From Pelargonium nanum (lineage: Eukaryota; Streptophyta; Magnoliopsida; Geraniales; Geraniaceae), in the NCBI GenBank assembly GCA_036897485.1, contig JAYMTF010001481.1, forward strand, positions 1-23,174: a DNA stretch of 23,174 nucleotides. The letters run 5' to 3'. The translations under genes and the position numbers were made by a program. The notes below the pieces were generated by a model. It was not told the DNA's origin. It ran no database searches and saw only the letters and a program-made list of their open reading frames with translations. Positions 1-10,510 of this stretch are shown piece by piece. The number at the start of each line of letters is the position of its first letter. Positions within the stretch are counted from its first letter, which is position 1.

Positions 1-667
1 TTATTTTGTTCAATGTGCCTTTTCTTAAATATGAGAGCATGAGAAATATAAATTTAAGAAAAATAAATGAGCCATACATTTGTTCAAATGTTCTAACGTT
101 CTTTCATCATGCTAATTAACGTGTTTTAGCGTGTCGGACATGTGTTCTATTAATTCATTGTTTAGAAAAAACGGGGGACACGTGTCTAATGAAAATTTTA
201 TTTAAAAAATGGAGGACATGTATCCGAACAATTTTTCGAGTGCCAAAGGCTAGGATGCGAGTCGAACAAGAATATGTTGTGAAGATGAGAGTGTTTGTGC
301 ATCATAGATGCTAATAGCTCATGTCCTACGTATTAGCTCTCATGCTAGTTGCATGTGAAGGTTTGAACTACATTATTGATTTTGGAGGATTGGACAAGTC
401 ACGAGTGAGGTTGAAATGGAATATGAGACGGCATAACATAGTGAAGTTTGAAATATCGAGACAGCCTAACGAGAAAACTAGCTTACTTGAGTTGTAATTC
501 ACTTATTCACTATTACGCAACTTGAAAGAATAGAAATCATCTTGGACCATCAATCTTGCCTTAGAACAGCTTACTATAACATTCAAACTTCAAAAAAGCA
601 TGTCTTTCACTCATACCTCAAATAAAGCAAAAGAGTTGCATATATACTAGCTGGCATTAACAGATAA
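1..667. other. Intron or intergenic sequence without recognised content
   Basis: AT-rich sequence expected to be intron of the LSD1-like gene. I looked on the minus strand for a second LSD1-type finger (CGGC..CSCC pattern) and saw none. No coding signal recognised. Confidence 0.4.
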
Positions 668-921
668 TAGAATTGACAATTCGGGGTTCAGGTTGGTTTT
701 TCAAGTTTGGGTTGAAAAACCCTAACCCAAAACCGATCCACAAGAGATGCGGGTTCATGCAGGTTACAAGTTTTACAAAGAAAATGCATGCGTTGCCCAA
801 ACTGATACGAATTTCTCCCATGGTAAACACGTACTAAAAATTAAAAGTGTCTATTGTATGCTGCAAAAATGTGGGTGGGATTTCGAGTACCCACGAATTC
901 ATGTCCAAATAGCCAGCTCTA
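668..921. mobile_element. Non-autonomous hAT-like element (MITE), 254 bp
   Basis: The left end reads TAGAATTGACAATTC and the right end reads, inverted, TAGAGCTGGCTATTT, so the tips form a short imperfect inverted repeat. The 8-bp flanks are ACAGATAA (660-667) and ACAGACGG (922-929), matching at 5 of 8 positions with only transitions between them, as expected of an old hAT 8-bp target duplication. The interior is rich in GGGTT/AACCC words and encodes no protein. It lies in the intron after the LSD1-like exon. Confidence 0.55.
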
Positions 922-1274
922 ACAGACGGTTATACTGATTGAGTGGATTTGTAAACTTGGCATGATAATAACGATTAATGACGTGGAACCACCGTGTTAT
1001 TCATTACTTGTGAGAAAAATGCAAACTTCTAACCTCAAAACTACACTTTTCATATATACATCTATGACCTATATCATCAGCCAGAACAATTCAATTAATT
1101 CTTAATCATAAGTTCATATAATCTTTAGCTCCAATTGCAAACAAGTTTTTCTTCATTCCTTCGTGCCTCTTCGGTAATTGATCAATATGAAATAAAAAAA
1201 ACAAATCCATTCATCTAGACAACATGTTCGCTCAAATTTGCGATTACAACTAATAAAGTGGCAAAGAAACATAC

Positions 1275-1386
1275 CAGGAGGAGGGACCGAGGTAATTGCA
1301 TTACATAATGCACAACAAACATTTGTAGCTCCTCTTGGATAAAGAAGGATGCTCCTACACCCACTACACATGAGCTGGCTCTGCAT
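1275..1386 (-). CDS. LSD1-like zinc-finger protein, first coding exon (partial gene)
   Basis: Minus-strand coding exon starting at ATG 1386 and ending at donor CTG|GTATG (last exon base 1275), giving 37 codons plus one base. It begins [19 protein letters not shown] and carries the CxxC-x(n)-CxxC pattern of the plant LSD1/LOL zinc finger (CSGC then CALC), followed by VPPP. LSD1-family proteins are nuclear or cytosolic regulators of plant programmed cell death and usually carry two or three such fingers. The acceptor CTGCAG|CTATG lies two bases before the ATG, so the upstream exons are untranslated. Fingers two and three were not found down to position 1, so they should lie past the left edge, after an intron of at least 1.27 kb. 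If they are absent there, this is a truncated copy. The family call is firm; intactness is unknown. Confidence 0.85.
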
Positions 1387-1410
1387 AGCTGCAGTTCCAC
1401 CAAGTCCGCA

Positions 1411-1722
1411 TAATTAGGCGTTATCAAGTAACTTAATGGAAGACCAAATGAGAAATATATAGTATTCCATTCCAAGTAAACGACAAATGCGATTAGCTCT
1501 AAAAAGTCACAAACTTCTCAAATCTCTCTTGTAAATCAAATTAATTTAACATCTCCGTGATTAGGCATCACCAAGTGACTTAATTGAAGAGAAATTGAGC
1601 AATATATAGCATTCCGTTATATGTAAAGTTGTAAACTACAAAACCGATTAGCCAATATGCCCTACAAAGTCACAAACTTTTCATATCCCTCTCGTAAATC
1701 CAATCTAACTTAACATCTCCGC
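1411..1722. repeat. Tandem duplication of about 147 bp in the LSD1-like 5' intron
   Basis: Two diverged copies with a period of 147 bp. Both start with ATTAGGC (1413 and 1560), continue with a CAAGT-A/G-ACTTAAT block and an AATATATAG-ATTCC block, and end in AACATCTCCG. It lies immediately upstream of the first coding exon. Confidence 0.75.
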
Positions 1723-2070
1723 GCCCTCTCACGTAAAAATATAATCAAAGCTAATAAAAGCATATACTAGAAACCTGTATGCTCATTACAAACAACGTAC
1801 TTAAACACAAGATTATCCAGCAAAGCAGGAGCCAATGTAGCAACAATCCCATGATCAAAACATAGAAACACTTAGGTTAAAGCCTCAATGCAAATAATTG
1901 GGTTTCAAAAATTCAAAGAACAAAGATATATTAATTCCCAATTTCACCTAAATCATATGCATGCAAGAACAAAAAAAAATTCACATCAAGAATCCAAAAC
2001 TCAAAGATTAAAGAGAAATTATTCCAAAGTTAGTCTTTCCAACATGAATTCAACAAAAAATAAAATTTAC

Positions 2071-2300
2071 CTGTGCTGCTTCAACAAAACCAGCCCCAAT
2101 ATCCAAATTGAAGTCTAAATTCTGCGAAATGAAAAAACAATCGAAACCCAGATCAAATTAAAGCGCGAAATCGAAGAACACACACTCAAATTCACAATAT
2201 GGGTCCAGAGCTCACCTTATAGCTTTGAAAGAATCGGCGTTTTCGCGGAAATTCTGTTGACAAAACCAAACAGATATGCGGAGATTTTAGGGTTCGATAT
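2071..2300 (-). other. 5' untranslated exons of the LSD1-like gene
   Basis: Two probable leader exons on the minus strand. The first ends at ATAAG|GTGAGC (last base 2216); its start, near 2300, is uncertain. The second is 2071-2121, bounded by TTTCGCAG| and |GTAAATT, 51 bases long. No ATG precedes the exon that carries the LSD1-like start in either piece, so I read both as 5' UTR. Inference from splice signals only; transcript data would settle it. Confidence 0.5.
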
Positions 2301-3583
2301 TCGAAAAATAGGGAAGAAAATAAAAATTGTTTTTTGGGATTTGGGTCAAATCAAAGAAAACAATTTTGGGTTAATTTTGTTTCTGAAAATGGTTCGTGTT
2401 TTGATCGAATTTGGATGTAAAATAAGATAACGAACCAGAAAAAGTTTACTTCTTTATTACTATTATTATTTTACGTTTGTTGTTTCCATTTGTTTTTGGA
2501 ATTTAAAGTTTTTTTCTGTTGACCTAATTGGGATTGAAAGAGCTGTTTTTATAATTTTCTTTGTATTTTTTTTATTAATTTAAAATTAAATGAAACAAAG
2601 TTATTTTATATGTAAAATTTGCAACTCACACTTTTAATATTTTGAACTTGAAATTTTTCAATTCGACTATATTCAAAATATAAATTGTTAACTCTATATA
2701 TTATAGTTTTAACTTATAAGTAGATTATTGTGATATAAAAATTTGGAGATTTTTGTTTTAATTAGTATTTAAAAATTAAATCCAATGTTGACTTGTACTT
2801 TCTTTTGTTAAGAAAAACTCTCAATCTAATCTTATTTTATCTGAATCAAATCTTATTGGAACACTTCTTCAAATTATTCAAAAATCAAATATGCTTAAAA
2901 ATGGGTCTTAATCTAATCTATTTGATTTCAAAGAAATTTATCATATTTAAATATTTGTTTTATTATAAAATTAAATATTAGTTAAAAATGTAAGACAGGT
3001 TACACCTAGAGCTTGTAATTTTGTTAGTGTGTTGTGTTAGAGGTTACATATGTATTGTATAGGTTACTATAAGTTCTAATAATCGTGTTATCATGTCTTA
3101 TTATTTGTTTCACGACAAATTTAGACAATGAGCTCGAACTTGCAAGCGGAATAGAGAAGATGAGATGAAAAGAAATTAAATGAGAGAGGCATACAAAATA
3201 TTAATAACTGACTAACAAATGTTATTGTTTAATAACGTTGATATGTTATTTTCGCATTAATATTGTTATTATATCGTCTGTTTGTTTTTTACCATTTCAA
3301 CACAACACAGTTACAGAAATGTCGTGTTCGAATAGACTTAAATAGTATCGTGTTCGCGACATAGCTCAATGTAGAATACCAACTAATACAAAAATGATAA
3401 CTAAATTGATCATCAAATCAAAATTACAACAACTATTACAACATTTATAACCATTTAGCCTGGAAAATAAGAACAAGTAATATGTGAAATCCTCAACATT
3501 AGGGTTCTTAAGTACGCGTACGGTTAACTTTACATGGAACCAAAATACTATAATTTGCACAATAAAAACCAGCTTTCGTATGT
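2301..3583. other. AT-rich spacer between the LSD1-like and VPS2.2-like genes
   Basis: The left part should hold the LSD1-like promoter (minus strand). The right part should hold the VPS2.2-like 3' UTR (below 3584). The 2500-3000 stretch is extremely AT-rich with no convincing reading frame. Around 3000-3360 are GTGTTGTGTTAG and AATAGACTTAAATAG words reminiscent of degraded hAT-type repeats, but no clear ends. Confidence 0.4.
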
Positions 3584-6500
3584 TTATGTGCGTCGAAGGG
3601 AAGCCAGCCTCTTTTCAAGGTCGTCGACATTAGTCGATTCGTTGCTGCATAACGAGCAAAACAAAATGTGAAAAGAAAATGAGAAACAGAAGAAATGGGA
3701 ACGAAACACAAATTAAATTGAAATGCACGTAGCGATATATACCTTATAACGGCATTTCCAGCATTCCTTGATGCAATACGACCCTTCGGAGCTGAAGATA
3801 ACTGTTAAGATCAAGGGCAAAAATTACAAGGTTGTCTATATTAACGAAAATAACAGTCGACGAAATTAACAAATTTGTGTGAAGCTTCAATATCTTAATA
3901 TCAGACTAACCTGGGATGCAATATCCACACCAATCTCATCAAGCACCTACAAACAAACAAAAAAAACGTGAAATTTAGAGACAAACAGGAGACGATATGA
4001 AGTGGGGACTCGCTTCTGTGATCTACAAGAGCGGCCCAATTCATGAGACTCCCACCATTGTGGGGACAAACAAGAGACGATATGAAGCAGGACTCGCTTC
4101 TATGAACTATAGGAGCAGCCCAATGCACGAGACTCCCACCATTGTGGGGCAATCTTGAGACAATATGAAGTGAGACTCGCTTCTATGAACTACAAGAGCG
4201 GCCTAATGCACGAGACTCTTGCCATGTGGGGAAAAACAAGAGACGATATGAAGTGGGACTCGCTTTTATGAACTACGAGAGCGGCCCAGTGCACGAGACT
4301 CCCACCATTGTGGGGTCTAAAGGTAATTTTTGTTCAGAGAACTTGAACCCATGACTTCAAGGTCACAAAGGCAACAACCTCACCATTGCGCCAGAACAAT
4401 TGATAATGATAACGAAAGGAACTAAAATTATAGAGTGGATATGTGACCTGGTTGGTGAGCTCCTCCGTTTCCTCTTCAGCTTCATCTTTGTCCAAGGTTT
4501 CATCAATAGACTCTGACATCATCTCAATCTGCATAAAGGCAACAGACTCGATATTTGACCTCGGGGTTTATCTCAGAAATATCAACAAACAAAATTAAAA
4601 TAGGAAATTATTGTGGATAATAGTCAACATTACCGTCATATCCATTTGTGCGGACTGCTTCTGGAATTCCCTAATCACTTTAGCTTGTTTTGCAGGGGCC
4701 ATTTGCTGAAAGTGAAAAGTAGATGTACTTGGCAATCGATATCAAAACGAACTAAAGAGTTTGGCAGAGAACAAATAGTGTTCTGAACTAAGGTATTGTT
4801 TGGATCAAAAGAATTGGATCAAAAGAATTGGAACAAAAATGACAATCAAGAATGGGAACAGGATTTCAAAGTCATTTTCATGATAAAAAAGTCCTCATCC
4901 AAATATGATGAACACAAATTCTAATTCAATCGTTACCCGAGTTTATATATAAAAGTCAAAGACGTGTAGAGGCTAATTTTGATGAATTCACACATCTCCT
5001 AACTCGTAAAAATTGAAAGTATACCTTGTTCATTGCAGACATTGCTTTAGTTGCACCTTTCATCCCGGTAGAAATTGAAGTGCTGGCGTAGAGTGCCTGT
5101 GAATGAAACAAGGATAAATATTTACAAAAAGAAAAGAATGATGAGACACAAATTCATATCACTTCATAATCAAGATTGTGCAAAGACGGCAACCTGTGTA
5201 TGTGTAGCTACACCCCTGATCTGGGCTCGACTTCCCTGCAAATGAGTAATTTGTTGACGGAGCCGAACTAGTTGACGAGCCAAGATTTTTGTTGCAGCCT
5301 GGATGGTGCATATAGACAACAAATGAAATTAAAGTATAAAACTATATTTTGAAAATGAACTGGTTTCCATACCAAAAGTACAGGCTCGTCACTCTAGAGG
5401 AAAACACATTAAAGGCACGAAACTATTATCATCATATCTAGAGTTAACGATTTGGGTCTTAACATATGACACGACTCGAAATAGGCGTGTTTGGGCTCAT
5501 TCATTTTTTAATCGTTCAGTGTTTGTTTTGAAGTACCCAACACATTTAATAATCATGTCGCGCTTGTGTTGAGCCTCAAAAACACGCATTCATGATTAGT
5601 TAATAGTGTTGTAGCACACCGAACAACACCAACATGCACACTTAGGGGGTTACAATTGTAAATTAACCCATACAAAAACCTAGCTAGTTAACATAATTTC
5701 GTTAAACAGGCTAAATTAGTGATATTTAATCTTTTTAGGGGGTGTCACGTCAAGCATGTTGGTCTTATCGTGAAAAACAAGTTAGATTGTGGTGTCATGT
5801 CATCCAAATCCGTTTAGTCAAACTTGATGTTTTCGTATAGGCCCATATAACATGGTTAACCTTCAGCACGGCATGCATACACAAACGACCAGCTCTAAAT
5901 ATCCCAAAGCATATCTTGTGCTAACACAAACCGGTTTCATAAATTGAAAAGAAAAAAAAATTCTAAGGGCACCATTTTGCTTTGTATAAAACAATAGTGT
6001 AAATCCATATGGTGTCATTACAGGTGATAAATATCAAAGCCAAAAAAAATAAACTTGCCTCATTGCCTGTTTTTGCCGTTTTCTTGATCTCTGCTACCAA
6101 TTTCTTCTCCTAAAAGTGAATGCCAGAGTCAGATTTGGAAAATGTAATTTGACTGATACCATCAGCAATGATGTGATTGGCTTTAGTAACATACCTCCAA
6201 CTGCAGTGACGCAATCTCCCGTTCAATACCTACACATAAGAAAAACAAGAAAAATAAAAGCACTTGGCGAGAATAACAGCATCGATACTCATAAAAAAGT
6301 ATTTTTATTTTTTCATTTATGACACAGAAAGAGCTTTCTTGCTTTTGTTAGCAAGCAATTATAACTTCTTACTTATGAGCCGTGTTGCCAAACACCCTTA
6401 AATGTTGGGATTTACCAACGGACACAAGAGTTTAGCTGAATTATCTATAAAATTAATTAATCGTTCGTATACTTTTCAATTGCACTGTTTAGATTATCAC

Positions 6501-7841
6501 ATGAAAATGAAAAGAACTCTCTTATATAAAGAAAGAAAAATCCATACCCCTCGTTGCAACAGCCATTTCTCTTTTGCTAGTCCGCAGAGCATCTGTTGAA
6601 ACATAATATTAGTTCAGATCCATTAAACTGCAAACCAGTAAGGCATAACAAAACCCAATCTTTATCCGGCTTCCGGAAAACAAAAAACACAAGTAGAGTT
6701 AAGAGTAATGCATTTCGGTTCTTCAAGTCCAAAGCAACAAAAATACTAAAAAGATTCAATATTAAGTATGAATGTCAATGATTAAACATTTCAGTTCAAA
6801 TGTATGTGCCTCTCCCTCATTTTCTCAGCTACCAAAGAGTACCACTACAGCTAAGCTACAAATTTGAAAACGGATCAAAACCACGGGAACCTGAAACCCG
6901 AATCAATGATAAACAGATTAAGCATTTCAGTAGAGCTGTAATTTTTTATCCGAATCCGCGGTCACATCCAAACCAACCCACATTTTTTACAGGCTCAGGT
7001 AGCTTAAACACATTCTATTATTTTTCAGGTCGGGCTGGGAAAACCAGCAACACGACCTGACCTGCAGCCCCAAAGTTAAAACTCGGACGAACCCGACCTA
7101 AAACATGAATTGCAAATTTGAAAATGGACCATTTTCTCAGCTACCAAATAGTACCACTACAGCTAAGCTACAAATTTGAAAACGGACCAAATCCGCGGGC
7201 ACCTGAAACCCGAATCAATGATAAACAGATTAAGCATTTTTTACCCACGACCAGCATTTTTTACAAGCTCGGGTAGCTTAAACACATTCTATTAATTTTC
7301 AGGTCGGGCTGGGCAAACCAGCAACACGACCTGACCTGCAGCCCCAAAGTTGAAACTCGGACGAACCTGCACCTCTTGTGGGTTGGGTTTAAGTTGGGCA
7401 TTTTCAACCCGACCTAAAACATGAATTGCAAGCTCTACAGTTCAGTTACTATCTAGTTTGTGCCTTTTCCCCCATTTTCTCAGCTGCCAAACAGTACCAC
7501 TAAAACTGAAGCTACAAATTGTAACAAATCTAACAACAAAACAGAACCATCAAACAAAACCCTAGTTGGAAACATAAATGATTTAACATTTAAACTCAAC
7601 TGCTACCTACCTCTCCCCCCATTTTCCCATCTACCAAACAGCACCAGGAAAATTAAAGCTACAATTTTTAAAATCAAATCACCAAACAAAACAAAACCAA
7701 GTTGGGAAAAACCCTAAGGACAATTGGGAAGTTCCAGATCAGTGAAAATTAAAGAAAATCGAAACCCAAGAAAAGGAATTGGAAAAAGGAGTGTGTTTTG
7801 TGGGTACCTTTTGGAGAGGTCTTCTTCTTGAAGATGTTCAT
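3584..7841 (-). CDS. VPS2.2: ESCRT-III subunit VPS2.2/CHMP2-like, 11 exons, 216 aa
   Basis: Charged multivesicular body protein of the Snf7 family; VPS2 acts late in ESCRT-III assembly on endosomes and recruits the VPS4 ATPase. Coding exons (minus): 7808-7841, 6548-6592, 6195-6229, 6059-6109, 5194-5298, 5025-5096, 4634-4705, 4448-4528, 3911-3946, 3743-3801, 3584-3644. Lengths sum to 651 bases and every junction keeps frame. The protein opens MNIFKKKTSPKDALRTSKRE (basic N-terminal helix of the ESCRT-III core). It continues through ALYASTSISTGMKGATKAM, an acidic segment DETLDKDEAEEETEE and VLDEIGVDIASQ. It ends with a C-terminal MIT-interacting motif DDLEKRLASLRR. Motif order and length fit plant VPS2.2 (about 220 aa) better than VPS2.1. 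All introns are GT-AG except intron 4, which appears to use GC-AG. Introns host several repeats. The start is the only ATG preceding the MNIF motif. Confidence 0.95.
3981..4315. repeat. Four-copy minisatellite of about 84 bp in intron 8
   Basis: Units 3981-4065, 4066-4149, 4150-4231 and 4232-4315 (85, 84, 82, 84 bp). Each runs from a GAGACGATATGAAG block through ACTCGCTTCTATGAAC and GAGACTCCCACC to TTGTGGGG. Unit 3 has small deletions and a disrupted end. On the minus strand each unit starts CCCCACAATGGTGGGAGTCT, a motif of tRNA-derived plant SINE tails. Confidence 0.9.
4316..4395 (-). mobile_element. tRNA-derived SINE head (Au-like) in intron 8
   Basis: On the minus strand, an A-box-like TGGCGCAATGGTGAGG (4394-4379) is followed by GTTGCCTTTGTGACC and a B-box-like GGTTCAAGTTC (4349-4339), the split Pol III promoter of tRNA-derived plant SINEs. 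It is followed directly by the first minisatellite unit, which carries the SINE-tail motif. Same orientation as the host gene. Family assignment to Au-type is from memory of its consensus and was not searched. Confidence 0.65.
5299..6058 (-). other. Probable GC-AG intron (intron 4 of the VPS2.2-like gene)
   Basis: The exon ends ..AATGAG|GCAAGT and the next begins ..ATCCAG|GCTGCA. The GC donor otherwise matches the plant consensus AG|GYAAGT. The nearest GT, four bases on, would shift the frame of the conserved AATKILARQLVRL segment, so GC is the only donor that fits. Confidence 0.8.
5439..5897. mobile_element. Possible degraded hAT-like element inside intron 4
   Basis: The left end is TAGAGTTAACGATTTG and the right end, inverted, is TAGAGCTGGTCGTTTG, matching at 10 of 16 positions. 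The outermost bases are the TAGAG shared with the other hAT-like elements here. Flanking 8-mers (ATCATATC and AATATCCC) match poorly, so the call is weak. The inside is non-coding. Confidence 0.3.
6815..7437. repeat. Tandem duplication (about 310 bp) spanning intron flank plus hAT element
   Basis: Copy 1 starts near 6816 and copy 2 near 7128, both with CATTTTCTCAGCTACCAAA followed by GTACCACTACAGCTAAGCTA. Both continue with CCTGAAACCCGAATCAATGA and the same hAT-derived block ending in ACATGAATTGCA. Weaker partial copies of the opening block recur at about 7470 and 7617. Confidence 0.8.
6931..7437. mobile_element. hAT-like element in VPS2.2 intron 1, internally rearranged
   Basis: The left end is TAGAGCTGTAATTTTT and the right end, inverted, is TAGAGCTTGCAATTCATG. 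The 8-bp flanks CATTTCAG (6923-6930) and CAGTTCAG (7438-7445) agree at 7 of 8 positions, good evidence for a hAT target-site duplication. The interior contains two copies of a CAGGTCGGGCTGGG..AACACGACCTGACCTGC block (about 7028 and 7301). Between them lies a copy of host flank sequence (7128-7240), so a piece of flank and element was duplicated after insertion. Confidence 0.7.
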
Positions 7842-8114
7842 GGTTGGGTCTGGTTTTGAGCTCGAAAAGCTCTGTGCTTTTGTGGGTTTTGTGGGTTTTT
7901 GTTGTGGATCTCACTCACTTTCCTTTTTGGGGTTGCAGAGAAGAGCCTCTCTTGCTGTTGCGCAGTTTTATGAGCAGTGCGGAGAAGAGAAAAGAAGAGA
8001 GCGTGATGTCAGTCTAAGTAGCCGTTATGCATACATGTTTCAAAATTACCAATATGCCATCTTTCTATATTCCACACTTTTTATTTGAAGTTTTTTTAAA
8101 AAAATTTAGTTGAC
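7842..8114 (-). promoter_or_regulatory. Putative VPS2.2-like promoter and 5' UTR
   Basis: Sequence upstream of the start at 7841 on the minus strand. It contains a TCTCTTC/CTTTTCTCTTC pyrimidine-rich stretch (about 7985-8010), common in plant leaders. No TATA box recognised. Inferred only from position. Confidence 0.35.
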
Positions 8115-8260
8115 TAGAGGTGTGCAAACAGATTTCGGATATGTATTCGAAAATATTTATCATATGGTTCCAAACATGTATTTGGTATCTGTTTATTCGA
8201 TATTTGTTCGAATAGTATCCGAAATTTCGGATTGAATAACCGAATTTTTGCACACACATA
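8115..8260. mobile_element. Short hAT-like MITE, 146 bp
   Basis: The left tip TAGAGGTGTGCAAA and the inverted right tip TATGTGTGTGCAAA agree at 11 of 14 positions. The 8-bp flanks TAGTTGAC (8107-8114) and AAGTTGAC (8261-8268) agree at 7 of 8. The interior has palindromic TCGGAT/ATCCGA words (ATCCGAAATTTCGGAT at about 8217-8232). No coding content. Confidence 0.75.
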
Positions 8261-8792
8261 AAGTTGACAACTCGACGCAAAATGATGCAAATTGCAGTTT
8301 TTAGAGAGAAAAATAGGTCACATGCTTGAAATGTGAGTTGTGTTGTCCGGGGCCATTTCAAAATTAGTTAGATGGTGTTCTATGAATGTGTGAGTAACCT
8401 AACTAAAAAAAGTAGTAGTTTTGAGTTTTACGGGTTAAATAATTTGTTATACCAAAATTTGATTGGATCTATTTTATGTAACCAAAGCCCGTAAAAATAC
8501 TAATAAAAGTTTCGGTCCAATTTGCTAAAACTGAAAATGCGAGAAAACTAAATTGGGCTAAGATATGGGTGGCCCAAAATGCAGGTTTGGGCCTTCAAAC
8601 TTTGAATAGAGAATATATAAATAAATATAAAAAAAATCAATCTTGAATTAAAACATTTCAATTTTCTTTAGGATGACTTCATAAGATAGAAAATTTGGAA
8701 GGAGAAAAACATCATCCTTAAAAACCTGCTTTTCTCATGGGAGGGAGATCAAAGAAGCTCTCTCTGGTTCATGTCCTGGAAACATCAAAAAT

Positions 8793-9095
8793 AGAGAGGG
8801 AAAATTTTCGGAGTCCAACCAAAGTTATCTTCTTGTGCGAGGGTCTTTCTCCCAGGCAAAGGCCGATATTGGTTGGGAGATGCAAAATAAAAATGGTCGT
8901 GTATTAGCTCGTTATAGCTCCCCTTCATTAGTTGATAGTGCTTACAAGGCAGAAGTAGAAGCAGTTTTATCTATCTGCAACTTCATAATTCATAATAATA
9001 TTAAAGATGCTTGTATTTTAATTGACTCTTTAACCCTTTACAGGGCAACTCAATTGGGTGAGCCCGATTCTTTTAGCAGCATAGTAGATTGTTGA
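8793..9095 (+). pseudogene. RNase H domain relic of a plant LINE-type element
   Basis: An open frame reads ..VRGSFSQAKADIGWE, then NGRVLARYSSP, then AYKAEVEAVLSICN, then ILIDSLTLYRATQLGEPDSF and stops at 9093-9095. This is the order of the RNase H-like domain at the end of plant non-LTR retrotransposons (DGSF..GW..R..G.VL, AE.EA, I.DS). The first catalytic Asp (normally V/CDGS) reads Arg here. There is no reverse transcriptase upstream and no ATG in a sensible place, so this is a fragment. A domesticated single-domain RNase H-like protein is a less likely alternative. Confidence 0.65.
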
Positions 9096-9129
9096 GCTGC
9101 CCTGTCAGACATAAAATATGTCATATTGG

Positions 9130-9300
9130 TAATCTTCTAAAGGGTTAAAGGCAAATTTGGTACACAAACTCATACTGGAAACTCAATTTGGCACCCAAAC
9201 TTTTATTCTACCAGATATGTTATCCAAACTTTAATTTTGAATTCAATTTGATGTCCACCGTTATACTCCGTCAACGGTTCCATTAAGTAATGTCCACGTG
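9130..9300. repeat. Degenerate interspersed repeat
   Basis: Loose repeats of a CAATTTGG-[CA]CAC-CAAACT pattern (AAATTTGGTACACAAACTC, AATTTGGCACCCAAACTTTT, AATTTGATGTCCACC) followed by a CCGTCAACGG palindrome. Looks like a known type of plant dispersed repeat; ends not defined. Confidence 0.35.
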
Positions 9301-10500
9301 TAATCATGAGTATACTATTTTTTCACCTTAGCTAATATTTTTGGACCTAAAAATGATGAATCAGCGTCGACTATAACCCCTAACCTTCCAAGTTAACAAT
9401 GCGGGTTCTTTTCCCGCTACCCGCTGCTCTACCTTTTCTATGTACTAGTTTTATCATCGTTGAACGTTAAAATGAGTGCTCTTACAAATATTCACAAACA
9501 ATATTTACCAAAAAAAATCGTCATTATATTTTTTTATAAGCATTATTATATTATATAAACGACATGATACATGTATTGACAACGTTTAATATTTACTATA
9601 GAGAAAGAAAAAAAAAATCTAAAAAACAAAGACAATTTTTTCTATATAATTGTGTTTGTGTGTAGGATACTCCTCTAGTTTTGGTGAGCAAATCATATAA
9701 TATTTAATTGCAATTGCACTATAATAAGTTCTTCAATTAGTTCTCTCAATTGTCAACAACTTAATATCTAACCTCAAGCATGTGCCTTTGAAATTTCCCA
9801 ACCACTACTTGTTGATGGTTACATATTGGTTAGACCACCCAAAGAAAGTAAAATCACCATCACTTCCTTGTTGGACTCAACATATTCATCATTGTTTTTT
9901 AAGTTAAATGTACAAACTTTTAAGGATTGATAATTGCTAGATTTGTGATTAATTGTATAGTTAGTTAAATTTTAACATGTTGATAGACTGATTAATTTTT
10001 CGAGCAATGTATTCTCTCATTAATATTTTGTGTAAAAATCTCAATTTTATTGTTTACATATTCACGATTATGAATTTTCATTTTTATTTGAGAGAAACAT
10101 TTAGGTACACAAACAAGTACAAGAAAAAAACTATTTACAATAATGTTGAGATATTTATTATTTACAATGTTGCTCTTAATTGTGAGCACTTAATGCTTTT
10201 CCTATGAGACGGGACTCTGTCATTCTTTGTAAACACGTCTTCTCTCGATTTTTTCACTGTTTGACCAAACATAAATACTTTGAGATAAATAGTTTAATAG
10301 ACGAAAAGTTTCAAACATGTCATTGTCACCCTAATCAATAATATTGAGATGTTCTATTTAATTCCACTGCTATTTTACATCTAAAAAAAATCTTAAGTAC
10401 ACTATTAACTCGAGTTATCATTAGTACTCAGACAGACTCATTATTTACGCATTTGTTAAGTCCTCCAAGTTTATCTTTCTTTAGTTGAAAACATAATAGT
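9301..10500. other. Spacer upstream of the CASP-like gene
   Basis: AT-rich, with short overlapping frames of low complexity and no recognised protein motif. No tRNA or inverted repeat of note seen. The distal part may hold promoter elements for the gene starting at 10597. Confidence 0.4.
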
Positions 10501-10510
10501 ACTTCCCAAT

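Noticed and set aside
747..938. Plus-strand 63-codon open frame
   Set aside because: Lies almost wholly inside the hAT-like element 668-921, with no motif or splice context.
3508..3711. Minus-strand open frame of 67 codons
   Set aside because: Out-of-frame reading across the last VPS2.2-like exon and its intron; the true frame ends at TAA 3584-3586.
3901..4152. Minus-strand frame with repeated CPHNGGSL
   Set aside because: It is the translation of the SINE-derived minisatellite plus part of exon 9 in the wrong frame.
4795..4960. GGATCAAAAGAATT tandem and a GTATTGTTTGGAT word that might start a MITE
   Set aside because: I could not find matching ends or a target duplication; treated as ordinary intron.
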